From Prauserella flavalba (lineage in GTDB: Bacteria; Actinomycetota; Actinomycetes; Mycobacteriales; Pseudonocardiaceae), in NCBI RefSeq assembly GCF_003202235.1, contig NZ_MASU01000006.1, positions 62,001-126,000 on the forward strand: a DNA stretch of 64,000 nucleotides, given 5' to 3'. Of this stretch, positions 1 to 7,679 are shown in pieces. Position 1 is the stretch's first letter. Each line of letters begins with the position of its first letter. A program made the translations under genes and the position numbers. The notes beneath the pieces are model-generated. The model had not been told where the DNA came from, ran no database searches, and saw only the letters and a list, made by a program, of their open reading frames with translations.

Positions 1-435
1 GCGTGTCTGAGGGTTGTCGCCGAAGTCGCCGCGGTCCTTCGCCTCGGCGTAGCCGCGGTAGAGCTGAGCCTTCTCGCGGTAGAACTCCGCCTCCTCGGTG
101 AGGTGCTGCTCCAGCTCGGCCGGGCTCATCAGCCAGAAGAACAGCGAGCGCAGCACCGGGTCGAGGCGCATGGTGTGGTCGACGTCGACGTCGGTGAGCC
201 AGCGGCGCAGCTCGGTGAGTCCGGCGTCGGTGATGCGGTACTCCTTGCGCCGCCTCGGGCCCTCCGCCTCGGCCTCGATGAGGCCCTCCGAGGCGAGCCG
301 GGTGAGCTCGCCGTAGATCTGCGGATGCTTGGCGGGCCAGATCGAGCCGAGCGTGTCCTCGAACCGGCGCGTGAGGTCGTAGCCGCTTCCCGGTTCGCCC
401 GCGAGCAGTCCGAGCAACCCGTGGCGCAGCGACAT
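1..435 (-). CDS. PadR family transcriptional regulator (3' end outside window)
   Basis: The frame stays open for 145 codons from the ATG at 435 to the window edge, so the C-terminus is missing. The N-terminal winged helix is clear: the protein starts MSLRHGLLGLLAGEPGSGYD, followed by a helix containing WPAKHPQIYGELTRL and the wing RRRKEYRITDAG. The rest is a helical dimerisation domain, as in PadR proteins of 170-200 residues. PadR proteins usually repress a neighbouring gene and respond to a small ligand. The gene is divergent from the SDR gene at 575, and an ATGT-N8-ACAT dyad lies between them. The ligand is unknown. Confidence 0.88.
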   Translation of the reverse strand, partial: MSLRHGLLGLLAGEPGSGYDLTRRFEDTLGSIWPAKHPQIYGELTRLASEGLIEAEAEGPRRRKEYRITDAGLTELRRWLTDVDVDHTMRLDPVLRSLFFWLMSPAELEQHLTEEAEFYREKAQLYRGYAEAKDRGDFGDNPQTR

Positions 436-504
436 CTCCCCGCCTTTCCGTGATCCGTGACCGGCTGGAGCGTACCTCCGCCTGTTCCTTCCGACCTGTC
501 CTCC

Positions 505-550
505 TTGACATCCAAGGTAGGTCGGCATAGACATGTAAAGAGAGACATGT
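505..550 (+). promoter_or_regulatory. Predicted SDR promoter with PadR-type operator
   Basis: TTGACA at 505-510 is a perfect -35 element. It is followed after 17 bases by TAGACA at 528-533 as a plausible -10. Overlapping the -10 is ACATGT-N8-ACATGT (531-550), which contains ATGT-N8-ACAT (533-548), the published dyad for PadR-family repressors. The site lies 25 bases upstream of the SDR start and about 100 bases upstream of padR. Repression of the SDR gene by PadR is inferred. Confidence 0.6.
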
Positions 551-574
551 TGTTGAGATCATGTTGGAGTCGTC

Positions 575-1447
575 ATGTCAGACGAGGTAACCAAGGCCGT
601 GCTCATCACCGGTGCCGGAGGCGGCATCGGCGTGCCGATGGCGACGGCGTTCGCCGAGCGCGGCTACCGCGTCTACGCCGGGGTACGGGACCTGAACGGC
701 ACCCCGCGGCTCGACCGGACCGGCATCCGGCGCGTGGAGCTCGACGTCACCGACCCGGCCAGCGTCCTGCGCGCGCTGGAACGGATCGCGGCGGAGCGCG
801 GCGCGAACGGGCTGCAGGTGCTCGTCAACAACGCGGGCGTGATCGTGCGAGGACCGCTGGAGCTGGTGCCCGACGGGGAACTGCAGCGGCAGTTCGACGT
901 CAACGTCCACGGCCCGCACCGCGTGCTCAAGGCCGCACTGCCGATGCTGCGCACGGGCAGGGGTCGGGTGCTCAACATCAGTGCCGCGAGCGCGCAGACC
1001 GCGATGCCGTTCCTCGGCCCGATCTCGGCGAGCAAGGCCGCGCTGGAGTCGCTGACGCACGCGGCGCGCGTCGAGCTCGCGCCGTGGAACATCCCGGTGG
1101 TGATCGTCGAGCCGGGCGCGGTGCGGACGTCCATCTTCGCCAAGGCGGAGGAACAGGAACGGAAGGCGCTGGCCGTCGCCGACCCCGAACGCGTCGCCCT
1201 CTACCGAGACCAGCTCGGGGCCGTGGGGGAAGCGCTGGGCAAGCAGACACTGGGCTCGGCGGACACCGTGGTGAAGGCGGTGCTGCGCGCGGCGGAGGCC
1301 CGGCGCCCCAAGCCGCTGTACGTCACCAGCTCGGACGCCCGGCTGCTGCGCACGGTCTCGCGGCTGCCGTTCGGGATGCGGGACCGGATGCTCGCGAGCA
1401 CGTTGGGCGTCGCCAAGGTCAGGCCAGTCGCCGGGGCACCCCGGTGA
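575..1447 (+). CDS. SDR family oxidoreductase lacking the usual catalytic tyrosine
   Basis: A 290-residue Rossmann protein of the classical short-chain dehydrogenase family. The dinucleotide-binding motif TGAGGGIG is at residues 12-19 and NNAG at 85-88. A serine-rich stretch (NISAAS) sits at the catalytic Ser position near 136-139, and PGAVRT follows in the C-terminal part. The active site normally reads YxASK, but here residues 150-154 are ISASK, so the proton-donating Tyr is Ile while the Lys is kept. Substrate is unknown. The gene is divergent from padR and its stop overlaps the GTG of a broken second SDR gene (GTGA, 1444-1447), suggesting a former two-SDR operon. Confidence 0.85.
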   Translation: MSDEVTKAVLITGAGGGIGVPMATAFAERGYRVYAGVRDLNGTPRLDRTGIRRVELDVTDPASVLRALERIAAERGANGLQVLVNNAGVIVRGPLELVPDGELQRQFDVNVHGPHRVLKAALPMLRTGRGRVLNISAASAQTAMPFLGPISASKAALESLTHAARVELAPWNIPVVIVEPGAVRTSIFAKAEEQERKALAVADPERVALYRDQLGAVGEALGKQTLGSADTVVKAVLRAAEARRPKPLYVTSSDARLLRTVSRLPFGMRDRMLASTLGVAKVRPVAGAPR

Positions 1448-1724
1448 GCGTGATCGTTCTCGCCGGGCGACGTCGGGTCTGGGCAGACAGGCCGCGCTCC
1501 GGCTGGCGAAGGAGGGGCACGAGCTGATCCTGATCGGCCGCGACGCCGAGCGTGGCCTGCGGCTCGAACGCGAGACGGGAGCGCGGTTCGTACGGGCCGA
1601 CCTGTCCACGATGGACGGTGTCACGCACGTCGCCGGGCGCGTGGCCGCCGAGGTGGACCGCGTGGACGTGCTGATCAACAACGCGGGCGTGATGACGCCG
1701 AAGCGCATCGCCCATCCGCAGTGA
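1444..1724 (+). pseudogene. Truncated, frameshifted SDR gene remnant
   Basis: From the GTG at 1444 the frame gives VSVIVLAG, the first strand of a Rossmann fold. The rest of the nucleotide-binding motif (ATSGLGRQAALRLAKEG) lies in another frame from about 1467, consistent with loss of one G near 1465-1468. That second frame continues through RADLSTMDG and VDVLINNAGVM, typical of SDR proteins, and then stops at 1724 inside the palindromic repeat that begins at 1718. Only about 90 codons of a normal 250-300 remain, with no catalytic Ser/Tyr/Lys. The frameshift could be a sequencing error, but the 3' truncation cannot. Confidence 0.8.
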
Positions 1725-1770
1725 AGGCCACCTTGCCTGCGTTCAACGCAGTGAAGGTGGCCTTCACTGC
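1718..1770. repeat. 53-bp intergenic palindromic element, copy 1
   Basis: An imperfect palindrome with outer arms GCAGTGAAGGCCACCTT and AAGGTGGCCTTCACTGC (17 bp, perfect). There is a 2-nt mismatch on each side, then an inner stem CTGCGTT/AACGCAG around a single C. Flanking CC and GG extend the stem to 19 bp. It lies between the 3' end of the SDR remnant (+) and the 3' end of the ABC permease gene (-). It is identical to copy 3 (37350-37402) and to the reverse complement of copy 2 (11931-11983). It could act as a bidirectional terminator, although no U-tract follows. Confidence 0.95.
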
Positions 1771-1792
1771 GGTCAGGTCAGCGCGGCCCCGG

Positions 1793-2677
1793 TCAGCCGT
1801 CCTTGGTGCTGAGGCGGGCGTAGGCGAGGGACAGGGCGATCGCGATGTAGCACCCGGCCCGCAGGGCTCCCTCCGCCAGCGGCCCGCCCGGCATCGGGTC
1901 GCGCAGCACGTCGCCGAGGTCGGTCCAGGAGTGGTTGAGCAGGAACGGGTGCAGCCAGTCGAGCGCGTCGAGCAGGCCGAGCACGGAGAACACGATCACG
2001 CCGCCGAGTACGGAGGCGAGCACCACCATCGGATGCTCGGTCCACGCCGAGATCGCCAGCGCCACCGCGCCCACCGCCCACAGCTGCAGCGCGACCCAGC
2101 CCGCGGCGATGGCGACCTTCAGCATCGCCGCGGGGAAGGACAGCGTGGTGCCCGACAGCGTGAACAGCGAGCCGGTCCCGTTGATCACGAGCCCGGTGAG
2201 CACCCCCGTCAGCGCCATCACCACCGTGGCCGTCACCGTGAAGACGGCGACCCCGATGGACTTGACCAGTAGCAGCCTGCCCCTGCCCACGGGCGCCAGC
2301 AGCCAGCCGCGCAGCGTGCCGTGTGCGGTCTCGCCCGCCAGCGCGTCGGCACCCGACATCGCCGCGCTGAGCGGCAGCAGCAGGCCCAGCGCCATCGCGA
2401 GCGTGCCGACGGGCAGCACGAGCGCGTTGCCGCCCGCCGTGGCGAGCAGGGACTCCCCGCCACCGTCGCCGCCGGGGCCCCCGCCCGGCGGACCCGGCGA
2501 GTCGACCAGCGTCAGCGCGATCCCGACGATCACCGGGATCACCGCGAGCAGGCCGAGCACCACGAGCGTGCGCGGTCTGCGGAAGATCCACCGCAGCTCG
2601 GCGCGCACGAGGCGCGCCAGCGACGCGTGCGCGCGCCCGGTGACCGGCACGGCGGGAGCCGTCGCGACCTCGGTCAT
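1793..2677 (-). CDS. ABC-2 type transporter permease
   Basis: A 294-residue membrane protein. It has a short cytoplasmic N-terminus (RAELRWIFRRPRT), a first membrane helix, then a long extracellular Gly/Pro-rich loop (SPGPPGGGPGGDGGGES). About five further helices follow, as in ABC-2 permeases. The motif DALAGETAHGTLRGWLLAPV is typical of the coupling region that meets the ATPase. The start overlaps the stop of the upstream ATPase gene (ATGA, 2674-2677), so the two are translationally coupled. The substrate is unknown. The LolA-like gene in the same operon and the divergent two-component system point to an envelope role. The downstream end faces the 53-bp palindrome. Confidence 0.85.
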   Translation of the reverse strand: MTEVATAPAVPVTGRAHASLARLVRAELRWIFRRPRTLVVLGLLAVIPVIVGIALTLVDSPGPPGGGPGGDGGGESLLATAGGNALVLPVGTLAMALGLLLPLSAAMSGADALAGETAHGTLRGWLLAPVGRGRLLLVKSIGVAVFTVTATVVMALTGVLTGLVINGTGSLFTLSGTTLSFPAAMLKVAIAAGWVALQLWAVGAVALAISAWTEHPMVVLASVLGGVIVFSVLGLLDALDWLHPFLLNHSWTDLGDVLRDPMPGGPLAEGALRAGCYIAIALSLAYARLSTKDG

Positions 2678-3663
2678 GACCTGACCTCCCCCTGTGGCTC
2701 CTGCGTCAACCGGGCGAAGAGGTCCTCCAGCCCGGTGCGGTCCCGGCGGGCCTCGTGCACCTCGACCCCCGCGTGCACGAGGGCCGCGATCACCTCCGGT
2801 GGCGTGGTCGCGGTCAGGTCCACGCGCACGCCCTCAGGGGTCAGCCGCGACGGGATCCGCTTGCCCCGCAACGCCTCCATCGCGGCGGTACCGTCCGGTG
2901 TGGACACCAGCAGCGCGGGGGAGCCGGACTCCAGCAGCTCGGCCAGCTCCCCCTGCGCCACGACGCTGCCCGCCTGCAGCACGGCGACGTGGGTGCACGT
3001 CGCCTCCACCTCGGCCAGCAGGTGTGACGAGACGAGCACGGTGACCCCGGCCGCGTGCAGCTCGGCGATGATCGCGCGCACCTCGCGGGTGCCCGCCGGG
3101 TCGAGGCCGTTGGTCGGTTCGTCGAGCACCACCATGCGCCTCGGCACCAGCAGCGCGCCCGCGAGCCCGAGTCGCTGCTTCATGCCCAGCGAATAGCCGC
3201 GGTAGCGGCGGTTCGCCGCGTCCGAGAGCCCCACCCGCTCCAGCGCGCCGCCGACGGCGCTCGCGATGTCCGATGTGGCCAGTCGCGGTTCCGCCGCCGC
3301 CATGCGCAGCAGGTTCTCCCTGCCGGAGAGGAACGGGTGGAAGCCCGGCCCTTCGACGAGCGCGCCGACGTCCGGCAGCGCGTGTCCCGCGTGCTCGGGG
3401 ACGGGGTGGCCGAGCAGGCTCACCGCTCCCGCCGTCGGCCGGACGAGGCCGAGCAGCATGCGGATCGTGGTGGTCTTGCCGGAGCCGTTGGGGCCGAGCA
3501 TGCCCAGCACCGCGCCCTCGGGGACGTCGAGGTCGACGTGGTCCACAGCCACCGTGCGGCCGTAGAGCTTGCGCAGCCCCCTGGTCCGTGCGGCCAACGG
3601 CACGGGCGGTGCGGACGCCGCCTCGGCGACGTCCACACCGGTGACCGAGGTCGACGTGCTCAC
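2674..3663 (-). CDS. ABC transporter ATP-binding protein
   Basis: A 329-residue ATPase with Walker A GPNGSGKTT (about residues 57-65), ABC signature YSLGMKQRL, Walker B MVVLDEPTNGLDP and a switch His in VLVSSHLL. About 80 residues after the nucleotide-binding domain form the C-terminal extension seen in drug or lantibiotic-type exporters. The GTG start at 3663 overlaps the stop of the LolA-like gene (GTGA), and its own stop overlaps the permease start, giving a tightly coupled three-gene operon. It should energise the permease at 1793-2677. Whether the system exports or senses an envelope-active compound cannot be told from sequence. Confidence 0.9.
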   Translation of the reverse strand: MSTSTSVTGVDVAEAASAPPVPLAARTRGLRKLYGRTVAVDHVDLDVPEGAVLGMLGPNGSGKTTTIRMLLGLVRPTAGAVSLLGHPVPEHAGHALPDVGALVEGPGFHPFLSGRENLLRMAAAEPRLATSDIASAVGGALERVGLSDAANRRYRGYSLGMKQRLGLAGALLVPRRMVVLDEPTNGLDPAGTREVRAIIAELHAAGVTVLVSSHLLAEVEATCTHVAVLQAGSVVAQGELAELLESGSPALLVSTPDGTAAMEALRGKRIPSRLTPEGVRVDLTATTPPEVIAALVHAGVEVHEARRDRTGLEDLFARLTQEPQGEVRS

Positions 3664-4706
3664 CGCTGCGCCAGCGCGTCCGTGAGCACCTGCTGCGGCA
3701 CGGCGCCGACCGCGAAGCGGCCGTCGTCGGTGACGATCGCGGTGCCCACCTTGGTCTCGATCGCGTAGCCGGAGCCGAAGTCGCCGCTCACGCGCGTGCC
3801 GAACTGGTCGAGCATGCCCTGCACGTCCCGGCCCTCGGAGCCCGGTGCGGCCGTCAGCTCGGCGGGCACGGTGCCGACGTACACGGTGTCCCAGCCCTCA
3901 CCGGAGAACTCGCCGATCGCGCCTTCGGGCAGCCGCTCGTCGTGGGCCTGCGGCCGCTCCTCGGTCACCGTCGCACCCTGCGGCGGCGTGAACTGGAACA
4001 GGTTCGCCGGCTGCTGCGCGAAGTCGATGTCGGTGAAGCCGATCTCCAGCGCGGGTTCGGTGGTGCCGTTGGTCAGCACCGACATCCGCAGCGGCACGCG
4101 GGTCTCGGAGTCGACCGCGATCCGCACCTCCCGCAGCAGCGTGCGCTCGGTCGGCTTCGGCGTCAGCACCAGTTCGTAGGCGGGGCGGTCAGCGACCGAT
4201 GCGGTGCCGTCCACGCTCACCGTGCTGCTCTGCCGCACGTAGTCCAGCATCCGTCCCGCCGCGGACGCCGGGTCCGAGAACTCCTCCTCGGCGTGTGCCC
4301 GGTGCTCCCGTGCCTCGGCGGGCACCGTCAGCTTCGTCGCGGAGTTCTCCGCCGAGTCGTAGGACCACACGGTGTCGCCGCTCTGCACCACCGTCAGCTC
4401 GCTGCTGCCCTGCTCCAGCGCGATCCGGCTGCCCTCGTCGCCGTCGTGGTAGACCCGGGCCGAGTCCGCGTCGAGCACCGGCAGCCCCGGCATCGACGGC
4501 AGGCCGAGGTCGTTCTCGATCCGCACGGTGCCCGCCAGCGCGGGAACATCGGCCCGCAGCACCGAGCTGACCAGTTCCTGTGCGCTGACCGGCGGGAGCT
4601 CCGGTGCCTCCCCCGCACCGGCCGGCATCGCCATGACGGCCAGCCCCGCCGCCCCGATCGCGGTGCCGGCCACGGCGACGGTCACTGCTCGCTTCTTCGG
4701 GTTCAC
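3660..4706 (-). CDS. Exported LolA/RseB-like protein
   Basis: A 348-residue protein from the GTG at 4706, chosen because AGGAGGGG precedes it and it places a signal peptide (MNPKKRAVTVAVAGTAIGAA...MPAGAGEAPE) at the N-terminus. The mature part reads like the half-barrel LolA/RseB fold: repeated strands such as LAGTVRIENDLG, ELTVVQSGDTVWSYD, RPAYELVLTPKPTERTLLREVRIAVD and TRVPLRMSVL. A C-terminal domain follows. Monoderm actinobacteria lack the Lol outer-membrane route, so this protein is more likely a lipid- or stress-sensing partner of the coupled ABC transporter. It is divergent from a response regulator gene, with CTGAGA repeats in between. Confidence 0.75.
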   Translation of the reverse strand: MNPKKRAVTVAVAGTAIGAAGLAVMAMPAGAGEAPELPPVSAQELVSSVLRADVPALAGTVRIENDLGLPSMPGLPVLDADSARVYHDGDEGSRIALEQGSSELTVVQSGDTVWSYDSAENSATKLTVPAEAREHRAHAEEEFSDPASAAGRMLDYVRQSSTVSVDGTASVADRPAYELVLTPKPTERTLLREVRIAVDSETRVPLRMSVLTNGTTEPALEIGFTDIDFAQQPANLFQFTPPQGATVTEERPQAHDERLPEGAIGEFSGEGWDTVYVGTVPAELTAAPGSEGRDVQGMLDQFGTRVSGDFGSGYAIETKVGTAIVTDDGRFAVGAVPQQVLTDALAQR

Positions 4707-4768
4707 TGCCCCTCCTGTGGTCAACGTAAAGTGTGCCCCTTCTCGGCTTCGAGCGTGCGCCCCTCGTT

Positions 4769-4804
4769 CTGAGACCGGCCTGAGATGCTGAGAACCGGCT
4801 GAGA
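4769..4804. promoter_or_regulatory. CTGAGA direct-repeat array, candidate response-regulator operator
   Basis: CTGAGA occurs at 4769, 4780, 4788 and 4799, forming two CTGAGA-N5-CTGAGA units with 11-bp spacing separated by 2 bp. A fifth copy starts at 4836, just before the response regulator start at 4844. Tandem hexamers one helical turn apart are the usual binding pattern of OmpR/PhoB-type regulators. The array lies in the 137-bp gap between the divergent LolA-like and regulator genes, so autoregulation and control of the transporter operon are likely but inferred. Confidence 0.6.
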
Positions 4805-4843
4805 GCACGCGCGGGCAGGAGCGGAAACCGGCATCCTGAGAGC

Positions 4844-5548
4844 GTGAAGCCTCGAGTTCTGGTGGTCGACGACGAGCCCGGCGTGCGGAAGGCACTGCAG
4901 CGGGGCCTCGGCGCCGAGGGCATGGACGTGGTGACCGCGGCCGACGGGCCGAGCGCGCTGCGGCTGGCCCAGACCGGTGCCTTCGACGTGCTGCTGCTCG
5001 ACATCATGCTGCCGGGACTCTCGGGCTACCGCGTGCTGCAGGCGCTGCGGGCGCAGGGGGTGCACACGCCGGTGCTGCTGGTCTCCGCGAAGGACGGCGA
5101 GATCGACCAGGCCGACGGTCTCGACCTCGGCGCCGACGGCTACCTCGTGAAGCCGTTCTCGTTCGTGGTGCTCGTCGCGCAGGTGCGGGCGGTGCTGCGC
5201 AGGGCCGCCGCGCAGGGGATGCGCGGGCCGCTGCGGATCGGCGGGCTGACCGTGGACCGTGCCGCGCGGGAGGTGCGCTGGCACGACGATCCGGTGGCGC
5301 TGAGCCCGAGGGAGTTCGCGCTGCTGGAGGTGCTCGCCGGGCGGGCGGGCACGGTGGTGACCAAGGACGAGCTGTTGCGGGCCGTGTGGGGCGATGAGCA
5401 GGCGGCCACCCGCAACGTCGTCGAGGTCTACGTCGGGTACGTGCGGCGCAAGCTCGACGCCGCGGGCGCGGGCGCGTTCGTCCGCACCGTGCGCGGGCAC
5501 GGCTACGTCGCGTCCGACCCGGAGCTCGACCAAGTGACCACGGGGTGA
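4844..5548 (+). CDS. OmpR/PhoB family response regulator
   Basis: A 234-residue two-domain regulator. The receiver domain has the acidic pair D9/D10, the phospho-acceptor Asp53 (LLLDIMLPG), the switch Ser in VSAKDG and the Lys in YLVKPF. A winged-helix DNA-binding domain follows from about residue 125 ([17 protein letters not shown]...[13 protein letters not shown]...[10 protein letters not shown]). The start is GTG. The stop overlaps the histidine kinase start (GTGA, 5545-5548), so the two form a cognate pair. The divergent LolA-like/ABC operon and the CTGAGA repeats upstream suggest it controls that operon and itself. Confidence 0.93.
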   Translation: MKPRVLVVDDEPGVRKALQRGLGAEGMDVVTAADGPSALRLAQTGAFDVLLLDIMLPGLSGYRVLQALRAQGVHTPVLLVSAKDGEIDQADGLDLGADGYLVKPFSFVVLVAQVRAVLRRAAAQGMRGPLRIGGLTVDRAAREVRWHDDPVALSPREFALLEVLAGRAGTVVTKDELLRAVWGDEQAATRNVVEVYVGYVRRKLDAAGAGAFVRTVRGHGYVASDPELDQVTTG

Positions 5549-6885
5549 TCTCTCCGCGCCGCTGGTGGCTGCGGCGGACGCTGCGGTTCCGGATCACGCT
5601 CGTCGCCACCACGATCACGCTGGCCCTGCTCTTCGGGCTCGCGCTGCTCGCGGGCAAGGCGCTCGGCCCGCTGCTGGTGAACTCCGTCGACGCGGAGCTG
5701 CGTGCCGCGCTCGAGACCGCGAGCGCGACGGTCGAGCGGGGCAGGGCGCCCAGCGCTCCCGAGGGCATCGACGTGCGCGTGCTCGACACCGCGGGCATGC
5801 CGGTCGACGGCGGCGAGCCCGCGCGGCTCGGCGCAGCGGATGTGAGCGAGCTGAAGGCCGGGCTGCCGGTGAGCACCGAGTTCACCGGTGAGGTCACCAC
5901 CAAGCTGCGCTGGCTCGGCGCCGTGGCGACCGCACCGGACGGCTCGCAGCGGCTCGTGGCGGTCGGCACGGCGATGGTGGGCTCGGGAGCGGCGAAGGCG
6001 AACGGCGCGCGCTGGCTGCTGCTCGTCGCACTGATCGGCGCGCTCGTCGCGACGCTCGCGACGTGGCTCGGGGTGCGCTCGGCCCTGGGGCCCGTCGGCA
6101 GGATGCGGCGTTCGGCGAAGGATCTCCCGCCCGGGGGCAGGCTCCCGCTGCCGGAGGCACACGACGAGCTGCGCGCGCTCGCGTCGGATTTCAACGCGCT
6201 GCTGGCGCGGCAGGAGGAGATCAGCGAGCGGCTGCGGCGCTTCACCGGCGACGCCGCGCACGAGCTGCGCTCGCCCGTCGCGTCGATCCGGGTGCAGGCC
6301 GAGGTGGCCGTCACCAACCCCGATCCCGGGCTGGCGCAGGAGACGCTCGGCGACATCCTGGAGGAGGCCGAGCGGCTTTCCGCGCTCCTCGACGGCCTGC
6401 TCGCGCTCGCGCGGTCCGACGCGGGCGAGGTGCCACCCGCCGAGCCCGTCGAGCTGGTCACCGAGGCACGTGACGCCGTGTCCAGGCTGCCCTCGGGTTC
6501 GCCACCGGTGCGGGTGAGCGCTGTGGTGCCGCAGGCGTGGGCGCTCGCGACGCACGCCGAGGTGGAGCTGGTGCTCAACAACCTGCTGCGCAACGCGTGC
6601 CGCTACGCGGACTCGCAGATCGTGGTGTCCGTGCTCGCCTCGCGCTCCCGCGTGCGCGTGGTGGTGGACGACGACGGGCCCGGCGTCGCGCCGGAGCACC
6701 GCGAGCACGTGTTCGACCGGTTCTACCGGGTCTCCGACGACCGCGCGCGCACCTCGGGTGGCACCGGGCTGGGGCTCGCGATGGTGGCCGAGGCCGCGCG
6801 CAGGCGCGGTGGGAGGGTGACCGTGGGGGAGTCGCCGGACGGCGGCGCCCGGTTCCAGGTGAGCTGGCGACGGCACGCACGCTAA
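5545..6885 (+). CDS. Sensor histidine kinase
   Basis: A 446-residue membrane kinase. TM1 is near residues 17-40, followed by an extracytoplasmic sensor of about 110 residues and TM2 near 150-172. A HAMP-like linker comes next, then the H-box [17 protein letters not shown] with the phospho-acceptor His, N-box [15 protein letters not shown]1 VDDDGPGV, F-box FDRFYR and G2 GGTGLGLAM. It phosphorylates the regulator encoded just upstream by translational coupling. The signal is unknown. A LolA/RseB-like exported protein encoded divergently could feed it information about the envelope. Confidence 0.92.
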   Translation: MISPRRWWLRRTLRFRITLVATTITLALLFGLALLAGKALGPLLVNSVDAELRAALETASATVERGRAPSAPEGIDVRVLDTAGMPVDGGEPARLGAADVSELKAGLPVSTEFTGEVTTKLRWLGAVATAPDGSQRLVAVGTAMVGSGAAKANGARWLLLVALIGALVATLATWLGVRSALGPVGRMRRSAKDLPPGGRLPLPEAHDELRALASDFNALLARQEEISERLRRFTGDAAHELRSPVASIRVQAEVAVTNPDPGLAQETLGDILEEAERLSALLDGLLALARSDAGEVPPAEPVELVTEARDAVSRLPSGSPPVRVSAVVPQAWALATHAEVELVLNNLLRNACRYADSQIVVSVLASRSRVRVVVDDDGPGVAPEHREHVFDRFYRVSDDRARTSGGTGLGLAMVAEAARRRGGRVTVGESPDGGARFQVSWRRHAR

Positions 6886-6896
6886 CGTCCACTCGC

Positions 6897-7304
6897 GTGG
6901 AGCCCGTGGTGATCGTCGGAGCCGCCATCGTCCGCGACGGTGCGCTGCTCGCCCAGCAGCGTGCCTACCCCGAGGAGGCGGCGGGGCTGTGGGAGCTGCC
7001 GGGCGGGCGCGTCGAGGCGGGTGAGCCGGAGGAGGCAGCCGTGCGCCGCGAGTGCGCCGAGGAGCTCGGCGTCGCGGTCGAGGTGGGCGGGCGCGTCGGC
7101 GCGGACGTGCCGCTGCCGGGCGGCAAGGTGCTGCGGATCTTCGCGGCGAGGCTCACCGATCCGGCGGCCAGGCCGCACGCCGTCGAGCACCGGGCGCTGC
7201 GCTGGGTGGGTCCCCCAGACGTGGGCGATCTCGACTGGCTTCCCGCCGACCGGGTGCTCGTGCCCGACCTGGAGAAGTTGTTGCGCGACACCGGGTTCGC
7301 ATGA
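6897..7304 (+). CDS. Nudix hydrolase, MutT-like
   Basis: A 135-residue protein from the GTG at 6897, a start that gives MEPVVIVGAAIVRDGALLAQQ, the usual first strand of MutT proteins. The Nudix box is complete: GGRVEAGEPEEAAVRREC followed by AEELGV, matching GX5EX7REUXEEXGU with the metal-binding glutamates. Short proteins of this type hydrolyse nucleoside diphosphates linked to another moiety. Sanitising oxidised dGTP is the common guess, but the specificity is not determined here. The start is 11 bp after the kinase stop, so co-transcription with the two-component system is possible. Confidence 0.85.
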   Translation: MEPVVIVGAAIVRDGALLAQQRAYPEEAAGLWELPGGRVEAGEPEEAAVRRECAEELGVAVEVGGRVGADVPLPGGKVLRIFAARLTDPAARPHAVEHRALRWVGPPDVGDLDWLPADRVLVPDLEKLLRDTGFA

Positions 7305-7370
7305 TCGAAAACGCAGGTCAGAGGGCGGTTAACAGGCATCACCTGGCGGTCGCGGGCTTACCGTGAAGGT

Positions 7371-7670
7371 ATGTATGTCGTGCTGCTCACGTACACCGCG
7401 CCCCTGCCGGAGATCGACTATGTGCTGCCCGACCACGTGGAGTGGGTCGCGAGGCAGTACGACCACAACCACCTGCTGGCCTCGGGCCGCAGGGACCTGC
7501 ACCTCGGCGAGGTGATGATCGCCAGGCCGATGGCACGGCTGAAGCTCGACGCGATATTGGCCACCGACCCGTTGGCCGTCAAACACCTGGCCCACTACGA
7601 GGTGGTGGAGTTCTCGGCGACCCGCACGTGCCCGGAACTACGCCTGCTCAACGAGGCCATTCCCCACTAG
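7371..7670 (+). CDS. YciI family protein
   Basis: A 99-residue single-domain protein of the YCII ferredoxin-like fold. It starts MYVVLLTYTAPLPEIDYVLP, and the conserved His lies in LPDHVEWVARQYDHNHLLAS, followed by SGRRDLHLGEVMIARP, the typical glycine-turn and second strand. YciI proteins are small dimers of mostly unknown function, and some have peroxidase or dehydrochlorinase-like activity. The gene stands alone between the Nudix gene and a convergent 54-aa gene, so context gives no role. Confidence 0.8.
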   Translation: MYVVLLTYTAPLPEIDYVLPDHVEWVARQYDHNHLLASGRRDLHLGEVMIARPMARLKLDAILATDPLAVKHLAHYEVVEFSATRTCPELRLLNEAIPH

Positions 7671-7679
7671 CGCAACCGC

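Noticed and set aside
1-10. GCGTGTCTGA at the window edge matches ten bases of the MITE-like terminal repeat at 59295-59304.
   Set aside because: The match ends after ten bases, lies in the padR coding frame, and the rest is outside the window; chance cannot be excluded.
1721-1774. The palindrome reads as VKATLPAFNAVKVAFTA on one strand and VKATFTALNAGKVAFTA on the other, which could look like a small conserved peptide.
   Set aside because: No ribosome-binding site, the frame runs on into antisense of the next gene, and both peptides follow simply from the internal repeats of the hairpin.
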